Origin: Pyropia haitanensis
Taxonomy: Eukaryota; Rhodophyta; Bangiophyceae; Bangiales; Bangiaceae
DNA length: 64,000 nucleotides
Reading direction: 5' to 3'
Assembly: GCA_008729055.1 (NCBI GenBank)
Contig: SDUX01000010.1
Coordinates: 3,673,090 to 3,737,089 of the forward strand
The notes beneath the pieces were generated by a model that worked only from the letters and a program-made list of their open reading frames with translations, searched no databases and was not told the DNA's origin. Shown piece by piece: positions 43,814 through 54,086 of this stretch (its first letter is position 1; each line of letters starts with the position of its first letter). A program made the position numbers and the translations under genes.

Positions 43814-46489
43814 CTACTCCTTGATGGTCAGCGCGTACGCGGCGGTGGCGGGGCGCAGCCCCCTCAGGTGGGTGCTGTCTGGCGCCTCCTCGACCGCCGC
43901 CGCGACTGCCGCGGCCACCCGCGACAGCTCCCCGGACGCGGCGATCGTCACCGCCGCGGGCTGCGCCTCCGCGACGGCCAGCGCGGTGAGCGTCTTGACC
44001 CACCGCGCCTGCGCCTCGGCGCGGAACAGGGAGCCACCAGTGACCTTGGCGGGCGGCGTGATGTCCGCCCAGCGGGCACCGAAAAACGTTTCGCTGACCG
44101 CGCCGAGGAGGCCCGCCACCGACACGCGGTTGCGCGCGTCGCCGCCCGCCGCGGCGGTCGCGGCGGCGTTGGCGGCCAGCTGCTCCAGCCGCGACGGCGC
44201 CAGGAGGGTGGCCAGTACCCGCTCTCGCTGCGCGTGGAGAGTGGACGCCAGCGCCGCTGGCGAGCGGCCGAGGCAGCTCGCGACGCCGCCACAGGCCGGC
44301 TCGGGCTTGGCCAGCAAGTGCGGCTCGACCGCCGCGATCGTTGCGGCCGACAGCAGGCCATCGTCTGGGCGGAGCTGGGATAGCACCCACCGCACGGCGT
44401 CCGTCTCGGTGGCCGCGTCGAGGGGCGTCACGGCTGGCGTGCCGCCAGTGCGGTGGCGGTGTATGGCGGTGGCGCCAACCAACTTGGCCGCCAGCGTCAG
44501 GCTGGTCATGGCCCCATTCAAGAGCGACTCCATGTCTGCATGTCGGTCCGCCGCGGACGGGGACGCCCGCCAGCCGGCGGTGCGTGGCAGCTGGCGCAGC
44601 CGCCGCTGTACTGTACGTACAAGGTGGCGGTGCCAGTCGAGAGGCGTGGCGCTCATATCGCACTGCTGCGCCAGCGCGTCGGTCTCCTGGTCCTCATCCA
44701 CGCCCAGCACCAAGCCCGAGGCCGCCACCGACGCGGCAAACGCCCGGGCCTCATCCTCGGAGCGCCAGTCGGTGTAGCCGTAGCGGATGGCCGCCACGTC
44801 GTAGGCGCCTAGCACGGGAGAGACAAAGTAGCGCTGCAGGGTGCCGTCCTTGGCGCGCGGGAGCGGTCCGACGGGGAGGTAGTCCATCACGCTGGTCGAC
44901 AGGCCGTGCATCGCCACGTACGTGTCGTTGGTCAACTGCGACCACGGGATGCCCGTGCTGCCCCGGAAGTTGTGCCGCAGACCCAGGGAGTGGCCAACCT
45001 CATGCGTCGTCGTGTCGGAAATCTGCTGGTACACGTAGTCCTCCTCAGACCCCGCCACCGGTTTGGCGGATGCGGCAGCTGACCGCGTGGCCACGACCGA
45101 CGGTGCCGCCGCCTCCGTCATGCCCGCCCGCGAAGCCGCCCGCCCGTCACTGTCGCCGGCAAACCACAGTCGATACATGGTGGCATACGTGCGCGGCATG
45201 TCGACGTTAAAGATGATGTCCGCGTTGAGGATCTCCCCCGTTCGAGCATCGACCGACGGAGCGGCCACCGCGCTTGGTTCGTTCCCCTGCACAAACGAGA
45301 TGGTGCTGAAGCGCGCGTCATCGACGGCATAGTCGGCGGGCCAGTCGCTGTCGGTGGGTACGACCGCCTGCAGGACGGGCCGCCGGTGGCCCGCCGCGGC
45401 AAACGCGGGGTTCCACCGCGTGATGCCCTCCACCACCGCCGGCCAAAACGCGCGCGGCACAGACGGGTCGACGTAGTACTTGAGGACGGGGTGCTTGGCG
45501 AGGTCCCACTTGTAGATGTACGCGCCCGACGCGGCCGGCTTGGCGCCCGTGTAGTCGTCCACCCACGAATAGTTTACGGAAAAGTAGCCGATGCGGTCAT
45601 CGAGCGGGCGTGGCGCCATGCGGCGCCGCGGCAAGCCCACCGCCGTGACCTTTGCAGAGCCGCCCACGCCGTCCGCACCGGTCATGGTCACCCCAAACGT
45701 CACGGACTGCGGGTGCGCGGCGCCGTCCACAAAGCGGGTGGTGAAGCTGGCAGAGTCCGAGAGGTGAAAGCTGGCCGCCACCCACGGCCCCACATCAATG
45801 AGCAGCCGCCCGTCGCCGACGGGGCGAGCGGCAAACGACGCAACGGTCGACGCGGCGATGCCCGCGAGCGCCTGCCGCCCGGGCACACTGGACGGGTCCA
45901 CGCTGCGCTCGCTCAGCGGTGGGCGGTACAACTCGAGCGTCGGGAGGGCCGTGTCCTGGGCGAGGCGGAACGCGTACAGCCGCTCCGGAGAGTTGAACAG
46001 CAGGTTGAAACGAGAAGGGACGCCCCCAGCGGCGGCCGCCTTAGTGATGGCGGAGAATTCGATGGCCAGCCCAAACGGCGCGTCCAGCTGCGCCTTGCCC
46101 ACCTCGAGCAGCACCTGCCCAGCTGCGAGGCCGATGCCCGCGTGGAGCGTAAACAGGCCTTCGTGACGGCGGAAGAGGTCGGCGGTCGGCAGCGGCGGCA
46201 GCGCCGCCGCGGCGTCCTCATGGAGCTTGGCCACCCACGCCGCCGTCACGGGATCGGCCGACGCGTTGGCGGCGCGCCCCGCCGCCGCCGCTTCGCGGAC
46301 CGCGGGGGGGGCGGCGCCGCCACCGCCGCCACCGCCGGGCGCTGCGCGCACTGATGCGGCTGCCGCGACGACCGCGACGGCCACGGTGGCCACAGAGGCC
46401 AAGGCGGCAGCGGCTGCTGCGAACGCCCGGCGGGGGCGACGGCCGCCGCCGCGGCTGCGACCGCCGCCCATCCAGACGGGGGAGGCCAT
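43814..46489 (-). CDS. membrane-anchored zinc metalloprotease (EcxA/DUF5117-type zincin), paralogue 2
   Basis: An 891-residue paralogue of the protease at 33087-35771, on the opposite strand. The active site HEVGHSLGLRHN begins at H496, the same residue number as in paralogue 1; the Met-turn STSVMDYLP follows. A hydrophobic segment near the N-terminus (ASVATVAVAVVAAAASV) after an Arg-rich stretch suggests the same membrane anchoring. The central and C-terminal parts are highly similar between the two (long identical blocks such as KYYVDPSVPRAFWPAVVEGI), while the N-terminal third and the linker before the active site have diverged. The frame is uninterrupted with ATG 46489. TATAAA lies 186 bp upstream. 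Both copies keep all zinc ligands, so both are probably active. Confidence 0.85.
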   Translation of the reverse strand: MASPVWMGGGRSRGGGRRPRRAFAAAAAALASVATVAVAVVAAAASVRAAPGGGGGGGAAPPAVREAAAAGRAANASADPVTAAWVAKLHEDAAAALPPLPTADLFRRHEGLFTLHAGIGLAAGQVLLEVGKAQLDAPFGLAIEFSAITKAAAAGGVPSRFNLLFNSPERLYAFRLAQDTALPTLELYRPPLSERSVDPSSVPGRQALAGIAASTVASFAARPVGDGRLLIDVGPWVAASFHLSDSASFTTRFVDGAAHPQSVTFGVTMTGADGVGGSAKVTAVGLPRRRMAPRPLDDRIGYFSVNYSWVDDYTGAKPAASGAYIYKWDLAKHPVLKYYVDPSVPRAFWPAVVEGITRWNPAFAAAGHRRPVLQAVVPTDSDWPADYAVDDARFSTISFVQGNEPSAVAAPSVDARTGEILNADIIFNVDMPRTYATMYRLWFAGDSDGRAASRAGMTEAAAPSVVATRSAAASAKPVAGSEEDYVYQQISDTTTHEVGHSLGLRHNFRGSTGIPWSQLTNDTYVAMHGLSTSVMDYLPVGPLPRAKDGTLQRYFVSPVLGAYDVAAIRYGYTDWRSEDEARAFAASVAASGLVLGVDEDQETDALAQQCDMSATPLDWHRHLVRTVQRRLRQLPRTAGWRASPSAADRHADMESLLNGAMTSLTLAAKLVGATAIHRHRTGGTPAVTPLDAATETDAVRWVLSQLRPDDGLLSAATIAAVEPHLLAKPEPACGGVASCLGRSPAALASTLHAQRERVLATLLAPSRLEQLAANAAATAAAGGDARNRVSVAGLLGAVSETFFGARWADITPPAKVTGGSLFRAEAQARWVKTLTALAVAEAQPAAVTIAASGELSRVAAAVAAAVEEAPDSTHLRGLRPATAAYALTIKE

Positions 46490-46669
46490 CGCGACACGGG
46501 AAACAGTCGAGCGGGGGTGACCGCACAAATCAGAGGGGAGAAAGCCTGCTGAAAAGAAGAGATGGGTAGGGGCAGACCGTGGAGACGCTGTGTTGTCTGG
46601 ATGGGGGGCTTGGGGAGAGACGAGTGCCGTGCCTTGACGGCGACCACCCAGGGGCAAATGGTCGCCGCA

Positions 46670-46675
46670 TTTATA
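46670..46675 (-). promoter_or_regulatory. TATA box of metalloprotease 2
   Basis: TATAAA on the minus strand, 186 bp upstream of the ATG at 46489, matching the spacing in paralogue 1. Confidence 0.65.
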
Positions 46676-47744
46676 GGCCCCGCTGCGCGAGCGGCGCCGT
46701 GTGCGAGGGTGGGTGGGAGCCCCTCGGTGGGCACTCCTGCCACAGCCACCCTCCTTCCTGGCTCGCGCGCTCTCGGTCTACTTCGCGCGGGGGGCCTTGT
46801 GAGACGTGCCCCGGTGGCGCACTGCCCGCCCGGGTCCGATAAGGAGCGCATGAGCTCGGGCACGACGGGCGGACCACTGTCCGCCCCCCGCCCCCCAGTG
46901 GTGTGTATGAAAGCCAGGCGGAGTCGACGCCGTACTGCCCCATTACCGTGACGGTGGCGCCCTGTGCCACACCGTCTGGGAGAGGGGGGGGGGGGGTAGC
47001 CGCGCCCAGCGGGGACGACCACCAAAATTGTGCAATGAGCTTGCCGCCACGAGGGGTGCGGGTGTCCGCGCCCGACCAGGACAAACGTTTGGCAGTCGAG
47101 GCAACGCAAGCCGCCGCGACCGCCGCCGCCGAGACAGGCCACACTCAAAGGAGGGGGCTGGGCGGGGTGAGGGGGCGGCCACGGACCGCCGCAGCTTGCA
47201 CGGGGCGCGTCTGTGGAAAAGGAGGAAAGGAGAGAGAAACTCAAGCACCTGTATCCGCGGGCAGAACAGATCCGACACTCCACCGCACCATTACCGTGAC
47301 GACGACGCGAAGAGCCACCGTCAGGCGGGGGGGTGAGGGGGGGGATTTGCAGCGCCCAGCGGGGACGACCGCAGCAGGGTGCACTCGTTGCACATCTTAG
47401 GCTATGACAGCATCATGCTGATGATCGGTGCGGGTGCTCGCGGCAAGCCGGGAACAGTGTTTGGCTGTCGAGGCTGCCGCTACCGATGCCACCGCCGCCG
47501 CCGAGGCGGGCCCCGCCGGAGCGAGGTGCCCGCGGGGGGGGTGGACGGGCGACTACAGGGGAGCCTGGCTCCGTCACGCCCCGCCGCTCACGCCCTCCCC
47601 TTTCGTTGGTGTCCGCAACCGAGTGCAGGCGGGTGGGCCCGACGCGATGCCGTCAGCGCCTCTTGGCGGGCCCGCTGTCGGCCGCGGTGTGGGCAGGGAG
47701 GTCCACGCTGGGGGGAGAGTGGAAGGGATGGGGGGGCGCGCACT
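46676..47744. other. intergenic with a diverged tandem duplication
   Basis: No gene recognised. It holds the direct repeat described separately and ends at the left arm of inverted repeat 2. Confidence 0.3.
46937..47515. repeat. diverged direct duplication (two copies about 350 bp apart)
   Basis: Blocks CATTACCGTGACG, GCGCCCAGCGGGGACGACC, GGTGCGGGTG and GTTTGGC.GTCGAGGC occur in the same order at about 46940-47105 and about 47289-47480. Sequence between the blocks has diverged. Confidence 0.5.
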
Positions 47745-48624
47745 ATGCGCGCATGATGAACGGGGGGCCCTCATCGGGTCCAGACGTCGCAGCTGGGTCC
47801 CACACAAGACACGATGTGGAGGCAAAACAGTCATGACGAGGAATACGCGGGTGCATAGGCGCCGTTGATTGGCTCACCGCGCACTCGAAAGCCATGACGA
47901 GGAACAGGCGAGCACAAGGCGGTCATTGATTGGCCAAGACGGGAAACTCTAGGGTTGACGGGCCCGTGAACCCTGGCGTCAAGGCTGCGTCAAGGCTGCG
48001 TCAAGGCTGCACCCGGAGATTGGCAGTCGGAGATGTACTTCACCGATTGGGTATTTTGGGTGTGGACCTCGGAACTGCGGTGGCAGCGCGCACCAGGGCG
48101 GCGCTGCCGCCGCCGCTCCCGCCACCGCCGCCCCCGCAGGCGGCTGCCCCTGCCCCCCCCGCCGCCGCCACGGTCGCAGCCGGGTGCCCCCGCCGACGTG
48201 TCCGCGGGTGCCCCCGCCCCCACCGCGGCTGCTGCCGCCCCCACCGCGGCTGCTGCCGCCCCCACCGCGGCTGCTGCCGCTCCCCCCGCGGCTGCGCCGC
48301 CCCCGCCACGGGCAGCCACCCCAGCCCCCCATGTCGCGAGCTGCCCCCCCTGCACCCCTGCCACGCGCTGCGCCCCCCGCCATCCTGGCCCACACCCGCC
48401 GCCACCGCGGCTGCCGCGGCTGCCGCGGGGGGCGGCCGCGGCCGCCGCGGCCGCCGCCGCCGCCGCCCGCCGCCCACCGCCGCCGCCGCCGCCGCGGCCG
48501 CCGCGGCTGCCGCGGCGGGCGGCCGCGGCCGCCCGCCACCGCCGCCTCCGCCCCCGCCGCTGCGGGCTGCAGCCGCCCCGGCTGCCGCTGCCGCCCCCGC
48601 CGTTGCTGCCGGCCGCCGGCCGCC

Positions 48625-48657
<33 letters not shown>

Positions 48658-50041
48658 GCCTGCCGCGGCGGGCGGCCGCGGCCGTCCGCCGCCACCGCCG
48701 CCGCCGCCCCCGTCGCGGCCGTCCCCGCCCCCGCCGCCGCCCGCCACCGCCGCCGCCGCGGCCGCCGCGGCGGACGGCCGCGGCCGCCCGCCACGGCCGC
48801 CGCCGTGGCCGCCGCGGCTGCCGCGGCCGCGACCGACGCCACCGCTGCCGCCGCCGCCACCGCTGCCGCCGCCGCAGCCCGCCGCCGCCGCCGGCCGCCG
48901 CCGTGGCCGCCGCCGCCTCCGCCCCCGCCGCTGCGGGCTGCTGCCGCCCCGGCTGCCGCTGCCGCCGTCGCCGTTGCTGCTTGTCGCCGGCCGCCTGCCT
49001 GGCCGGCTGCCGGCCGCCTGCCGCCCGGGCTGCCGCCTCGGCCGCCGCCCCCACCGCGGCAGCCCCCACCGGGTTACTGCCGCCCGGCTGCCGCTGCCGC
49101 CGCTGCCGTTGCTGCCGGCCGCCACCAGCGGGCTGCCGCGGCCAGCGGGCTACCGCCGCCTGCCTTTCGCCGTCAATCGCGGGCTTCCTTTGTCGGCTGC
49201 CTCTGCCGCCACCGCTCGCTATCGCCGCTGCCGCGGCCCCCGCCGCCGCAGTGGCGGCTGGCGCCGCCGCCCCCGCCCTCGCGGCGGCGGCAATGGCTGC
49301 CGCCGCCGCCCCCTCCCGCCGCTGCCCCCGTGGCGGCAGCGGCCGCCGCCATGCGGGGGGAGGGGTGACCAGCCACGCTGCTTGCACGCAGAGGTATTTG
49401 AAAAGACTTATAAGCCGCGATTATTTGATGTGGATACAAAAGTACACACACCTCAGACTTGATACACATCTCGCGGCCTGTTTGGCGAATCTAGTGTCCC
49501 GTACGTCTGGTCTGATAGGCTGTCACACGATTTGAACTGCGAATCTGTAACAATCAATACTGAACTTACTCCTGATGGACATGAGAGTACCACATTTGGA
49601 AGAACACCCATCCTGGTCAACGACAGGCAACTCCCCAACTGCTGAAGCGCCGGCGTCCGACGCCCCCCTCCACCCCGCCCGGTCGCCCGCTTCACCATTT
49701 CCTGGCCACCCAGCACGCCAGGTGGATACACAAGCCAGTTTTACTTGTTCTATTCAGTTGTGCGTGCGGGTCTGCACACGTCTGGTAGAGCAGAGCCCCC
49801 AAAGAACCCATGAACGGACATAATGCAATCATCATCCCCCTCGGTTACGCCGCTCGGGGGCGCTGCTGACGGAGAAACAATGTCTAGATGAGATAGATGT
49901 AGTTTTTGAAGGATGAGAGCACTGTGGGGCGTTGGACGGCCTGTCGCGGCTACCTGTCCAGAATGGACACTTTGGGGGTCTGTATGACCCACTTCCCGAT
50001 GTTTGCGAAACCTTCTGAGTACATAGTCGTGCTCAGCGTCA
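47745..50041 (+). repeat. inverted repeat 2, left arm (foldback-like)
   Basis: About 2.3 kb recurring in reverse complement at 50206-54086. Shared marks from outside in are ATGCGCGCATGATGAAC, two direct repeats starting CATGACGAGGAA (47832, 47893), GGAAACTCTAG, GGGTTGACGGGCCCGTGAA, three GTCAAGGCTGC units, a GC-rich Pro/Ala-coding-like minisatellite block (48070-49370), and an AT-richer block (49380-50041) almost identical in both arms. No protein domain could be recognised; the 510-codon open frame over the GC block is low complexity. Confidence 0.9.
48217..48279. repeat. 21-bp minisatellite (three exact units)
   Basis: Three units of CCCCCACCGCGGCTGCTGCC plus G. The same array, inverted, lies at about 51780-51842 in the right arm. 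The surrounding kilobase consists of related GCCGCGGC-type units. Confidence 0.8.
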
Positions 50042-52081
50042 TTGACTTAGTTTGATGGGAACAGCTTGAGAAAATTTTGCTTCACTGTCTGAAACGAGTT
50101 GTAGCGGGGTGTGACGCGTTGCACCAAAGTGTGCGCAGGGCACTTCACCACGTGCAACACGAGTCAGGGACCACTTCACCAACTTTTCTGAAGCATGCTC
50201 AATCGACTAAACCGACATCGCTGAGCACGGTTATGTGCTCAGAAGGTTTCGCAAACATCGGGAAGTGGGTCATACAGACCCCCAAAGTGTCCATTCTGGA
50301 CAGGTAGCCGCGACAGGCCGTCCAACGCCCCACAGTGCTCTCATCCTTCAAAAACTACATCTATCTCATCTAGACATTGTTTCTCCGTCAGCAGCGCCCC
50401 CGAGCGGCGTAACCGAGGGGGATGATGATTGCATTATGTCCGTTCATGGGTTCTTTGGGGCTCTGCTCTACCAGACGTGTGCAGACCCGCACGCACAACT
50501 GAATAGAACAAGTAAAACTGGCTTGTGTATCCACCTGGCGTGCTGGGTGGCCAGGAAATGGTGAAGCGGGCGACCGGGCGGGGTGGAGGGGGGCGTCGGA
50601 CGCCGGCGCTTCAGCAGTTGGGGAGTTGCCTGTCGTTGACCAGGATGGGTGTTCTTCCAAATGTGGTACTCTCATGTCCATCAGGAGTAAGTTCAGTATT
50701 GATTGTTACAGATTCGCAGTTCAAATCGTGTGACAGCCTATCAGACCAGACGTACGGGACACTAGATTCGCCAAACAGGCCGCGAGATGTGTATCAAGTC
50801 TGAGGTGTGTGTACTTTTGTATCCACATCAAATAATCGCGGCTTATAAGTCTTTTCAAATACCTCTGCGTGCAAGCAGCGTGGCTGGTCACCCCTCCCCC
50901 CGCATGGCGGCGGCCGCTGCCGCCACGGGGGCAGCGGCGGGAGGGGGCGGCGGCGGCAGCCATTGCCGCCGCCGCGAGGGCGGGGGCGGCGGCGCCAGCC
51001 GCCACTGCGGCGGCGGGGGCCGCGGCAGCGGCGATAGCGAGCGGTGGCGGCAGAGGCAGCCGACAAAGGAAGCCCGCGATTGACGGCGAAAGGCTGGCGG
51101 CGGTAGCCCGCTGGCCGCGGCAGCCCGCTCGCGGCGGCCGGCAGCAACGGCGGCGGCGGCAGCGGCAGCCGGGCGGCAGCAACCCGGTGGGGGCGGCCGC
51201 GGTGCGGGCCGCGGCGGAGGGGGCGGCAGCCGGGCCAGCAGCTGCCCGCAGTGGCGGGGGCGGAGGCGGCGGTGGCGGGCGGCCGCAGCCGCCCGCCGCG
51301 GCTGCCGCGGCGGTGGCGGCCGGCGGCGGGGGCGGCGACGGCCGCGACGGGGGCGGCGGCGGCGGTGGCGGCGGACGGCCGCGGCCGCCCGCCGCGGCAG
51401 GCGCGGCGGCGGCGGCGGCGGCGGCGGCGGTGGGCGGTGGGCGGCGGCGGCGGCGGCCGCGGCGGCCGCGGCAGCCGGGGCGGCTGCAGCCCGCAGCGGC
51501 GGGGGCGGAGGCGGCGGTGGCGGGCGGCCGCGGCCGCCCGCCGCGGCAGCCGCGGCGGCCGCGGCGGCGGCGGCGGCGGTGGGCGGCGGGCGGCGGCGGC
51601 GGCGGCCGCGGCGGCCGCGGCCGCCCGCCGCGGCAGCCGCGGCAGCCGCGGTGGCGGCGGGTGTGGGCCAGGGTGGCGGGGGGCGCAGCGCGTGGCAGGG
51701 GTGCAGGGGGGGCAGCTCGCGGCATGGGGGGCTGGGGTGGCTGCCCGTGGCGGGGGCGGCGCAGCCGCGGGGGGAGCGGCAGCAGCCGCGGTGGGGGCGG
51801 CAGCAGCCGCGGTGGGGGCGGCAGCAGCCGCGGTGGGGGCGGGGGCACCCGCGGACACGTCGGCGGGGGCACCCGGCTGCGACCGTGGCGGCGGCGGGGG
51901 GGGCAGGGGCAGCCGCCTGCGGGGGCGGCGGTGGCGGGAGCGGCGGCGGCAGCGCCGCCCTGGTGCGCGCTGCCACCGCAGTTCCGAGGTTCACACCCAA
52001 AATACCCAATCGGTGAAGTACATCTCCGACTGCCAATCTCCGGGTGCAGCCTTGACGCAGCCTTGACGCAGCCTTGACGCC

Positions 52082-52105
52082 AGGGTTGACGGGCCCGTCA
52101 ACCCT
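52082..52105. repeat. 24-bp perfect palindrome
   Basis: AGGGTTGACGGG followed by its exact reverse complement. The left-arm counterpart at about 47951-47974 has one mismatch. Confidence 0.85.
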
Positions 52106-52107
52106 AG

Positions 52108-53657
52108 CTAGTGTCTATTCTACCGACCGGATCATTTGATCCTTTTCGGATCAAATGATCCGGTTTTTCAGTGTCTGTTTTCTTCTAGTTCCCGCCACCT
52201 GCCGCCTTTTCTGAGGCCAGAAACGAACTCAGCGCCGTCTCTTTGCCCTTGGGGGAGCTTGGGTGCATCCAGGCTTGAGCAGAAGATGAGTTCGGCGCGC
52301 TTTTTGTCGAGCGCCCGGGTCGATGGCGCTGCACCTGGGATCGCCGCCCGCGGCACCATGTGCCAGGTCTTGCGCGCCCGCCGCGTGCCGCGGACGCACA
52401 GAAGCAGAGAGAGCCTGGCGCGTGCGGGTTCCGCACACCAGGGCCGAGCGCAGAGGGGGGGTCGACGACGGGAAAGGCTTCCTCAGCCGAACGGTTGCCA
52501 GTTTACTCCTCCTCCTTCACAAGTCTCCCCCTCTGCCCACCCCCGCGCCACGGCGGCGGCGGGTGCCCCGCCGGCGGGGGGCACCCCCCAGACGCCGGCG
52601 CGGGCGGGGGCTGGCGCCGCCCCGGTGGGCAACGGCGTCCCCAGTGGCGGCACGCCGACGCGGGCGGCGGCGGCGGGGTGGTGGCGGCCCCGCCGTTTGG
52701 GGCCACCCCCTCGACGTATGGGACGCCCTTTGCGGTGTGCCTGCGCGGCGGGGCGGCCACTTTCGGGGGGGGCCCTTTGGGGGGGCCCTGCTGGGGGGAT
52801 TTCGCTTTGGCGGCACGCCCCCGCGGCGGCGTCAGCGAGCAGCGTTGCCGCCGCCGGCGGCAACGGCAGCGGCAGCGGCAGCGGCAGCGGCAGCGGCAAC
52901 GGCGGAACGCCGTCGCGCGCGGCAGCGTCGCCGGCGCCCGCCGGCAGCGGCCGCGGCAGCAGCTGCCGGGTGTTGGCCCCACCGGCGGCCGGAAAGCGGG
53001 GAGGGCCGTCGCCCTTCCCGCCGGCGGCCTTCTCGCCCTTTTCATCGCTCCTGCCGCCGCCGGCGACGGCGAAGGGGGACGGGGTGGGGGTCTGGCCTCC
53101 GGCGGAGACGCCGTCGCCTCCGCCTCCTCCGCCGCGCAGCCGTCGCCGTCGACGCCGGCGTAGGGGTCGGAGGCGGCACTGGCGACGGCGGCTGTGCCGG
53201 CGACGACGCCGCCGCGGCGGGGGGGGGGGCGCAACTCCGACGCCTCCGCCTGCGGGGGCGCCGCGGGCGCCCGTGTTCGGCGCCCTCTCGGCACCGGGCA
53301 GGGGGCTGTGGTGCTGGCCGTGGCGCGGCCGTCGTTTGGGGCGCCCGGTCCGGGCGCACCTGCGCGCGCTGCGCCGGGCGCGCTGGCCGCCGTGGCGGGG
53401 CCTCTGCCTGCCGCCCCTCTCGTGGCGCCCCTTTCGTCGCCTTTGTGGTCGTCTTCGCCGGCGCTGCGAACGGCGCCGCGGCCGCCGGTCGCCGCGGGCG
53501 CCCCTCAGGCTGCGTCTGTAGCTCTCCGTAGCCTGGTGGAGGACAAAAAACCCTCTCAGATGCATGGAATCGACGATTTCTGGTCAGGTCAGGCGAGGAT
53601 CAAATGATCCTCAGGTGAGGATCATTTGATCCTCATCTCCGGTAGAATAGACACTAG
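52108..53657. mobile_element. 1.55-kb TIR element with subterminal hairpins, inserted in the right arm
   Basis: Perfect 17-bp terminal inverted repeats CTAGTGTCTATTCTACC (52108-52124) and its complement (53641-53657). Each end carries a perfect hairpin built on GGATCAAATGATCC: 16-bp stem 52127-52142/52148-52163, loop 5; 18-bp stem 53595-53612/53617-53634, loop 4. The left arm of inverted repeat 2 shows the empty site (ACCCTAGAGTTTCC), so this is a real insertion after the duplication. CTAG flanks both ends and makes the exact target duplication ambiguous. The interior is GC-rich without a transposase; frames at 52680-52830 read FG/GTPF-rich peptide that might be captured host coding sequence. 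Confidence 0.75.
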
Positions 53658-53664
53658 AGTTTCC

Positions 53665-53896
53665 AAGGTTCGCTCGCCGGTCCGCGTCCCACCCCCACCT
53701 CCCATGCGTGCCACCATATGCGACCGATGGTTGGTGGCACCTCTGAGCGAGCGACGTAGCAGCCGTCGGTGGCTCTCCCCATTGCCGTCCCACCGCATGT
53801 GCGGGGACGGTCCAGGCGTCGACCCAGGATTCGGCGATGGCTTTACAGTATCGATACCAGAGGATCAAGACGAGCCGTATGCGATCGCTGTAATGA
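53665..53896. other. 232-bp insertion in the right arm of inverted repeat 2
   Basis: Between AGTTTCC (ends 53664) and GCCAATCAATG (starts 53897) the right arm holds 232 bp where the left arm has only CGTCTTG. No terminal repeats or gene were recognised. It could be an insertion here or a deletion in the left arm. Confidence 0.6.
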
Positions 53897-54086
53897 GCCA
53901 ATCAATGACCGCCTTGTGCTCGCCTGTTCCTCGTCATGGCTTTCGAGTGCGCGGTGAGCCAATCAACGGCGCCTATGCACCCGCGTATTCCTCGTCATGG
54001 CTGTTTTGCCTCCACATCGTGTCTTGTGTGGGAGCCAGCTGCGACGTCTGGACCCGATGAGGGCCCCCCGTTCATCATGAGCGCAT

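Larger units (their letters stand above)
50206..54086 (-). repeat. inverted repeat 2, right arm, interrupted by two insertions
   Basis: Reverse complement of 47745-50041, separated from it by a diverged centre of about 165 bp. Without the insertions at 52108-53657 and 53665-53896 it is about 2.1 kb; the rest of the length difference comes from the GC minisatellite block. The match resumes after the second insertion at GCCAATCAATG (53897) and ends at 54086. Confidence 0.9.

Noticed and set aside
47930..49462. 510-codon Pro/Ala-rich frame in the left arm of inverted repeat 2 (and its mirror at 50721-52036)
   Set aside because: Low complexity with several competing frames of equal length; no start context, domain or codon signal.
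49453..49992. Short frames conserved between arms (for example DSQFKSCDSLSDQTYGTLDS)
   Set aside because: Conservation only reflects the near-identity of the arms; one frame differs between arms by a G5/G4 change, so coding is not maintained.
48181..52000. Regular GC-rich repeats as a CRISPR array
   Set aside because: Units are contiguous or lack unique spacers of constant length, and the window is eukaryotic.
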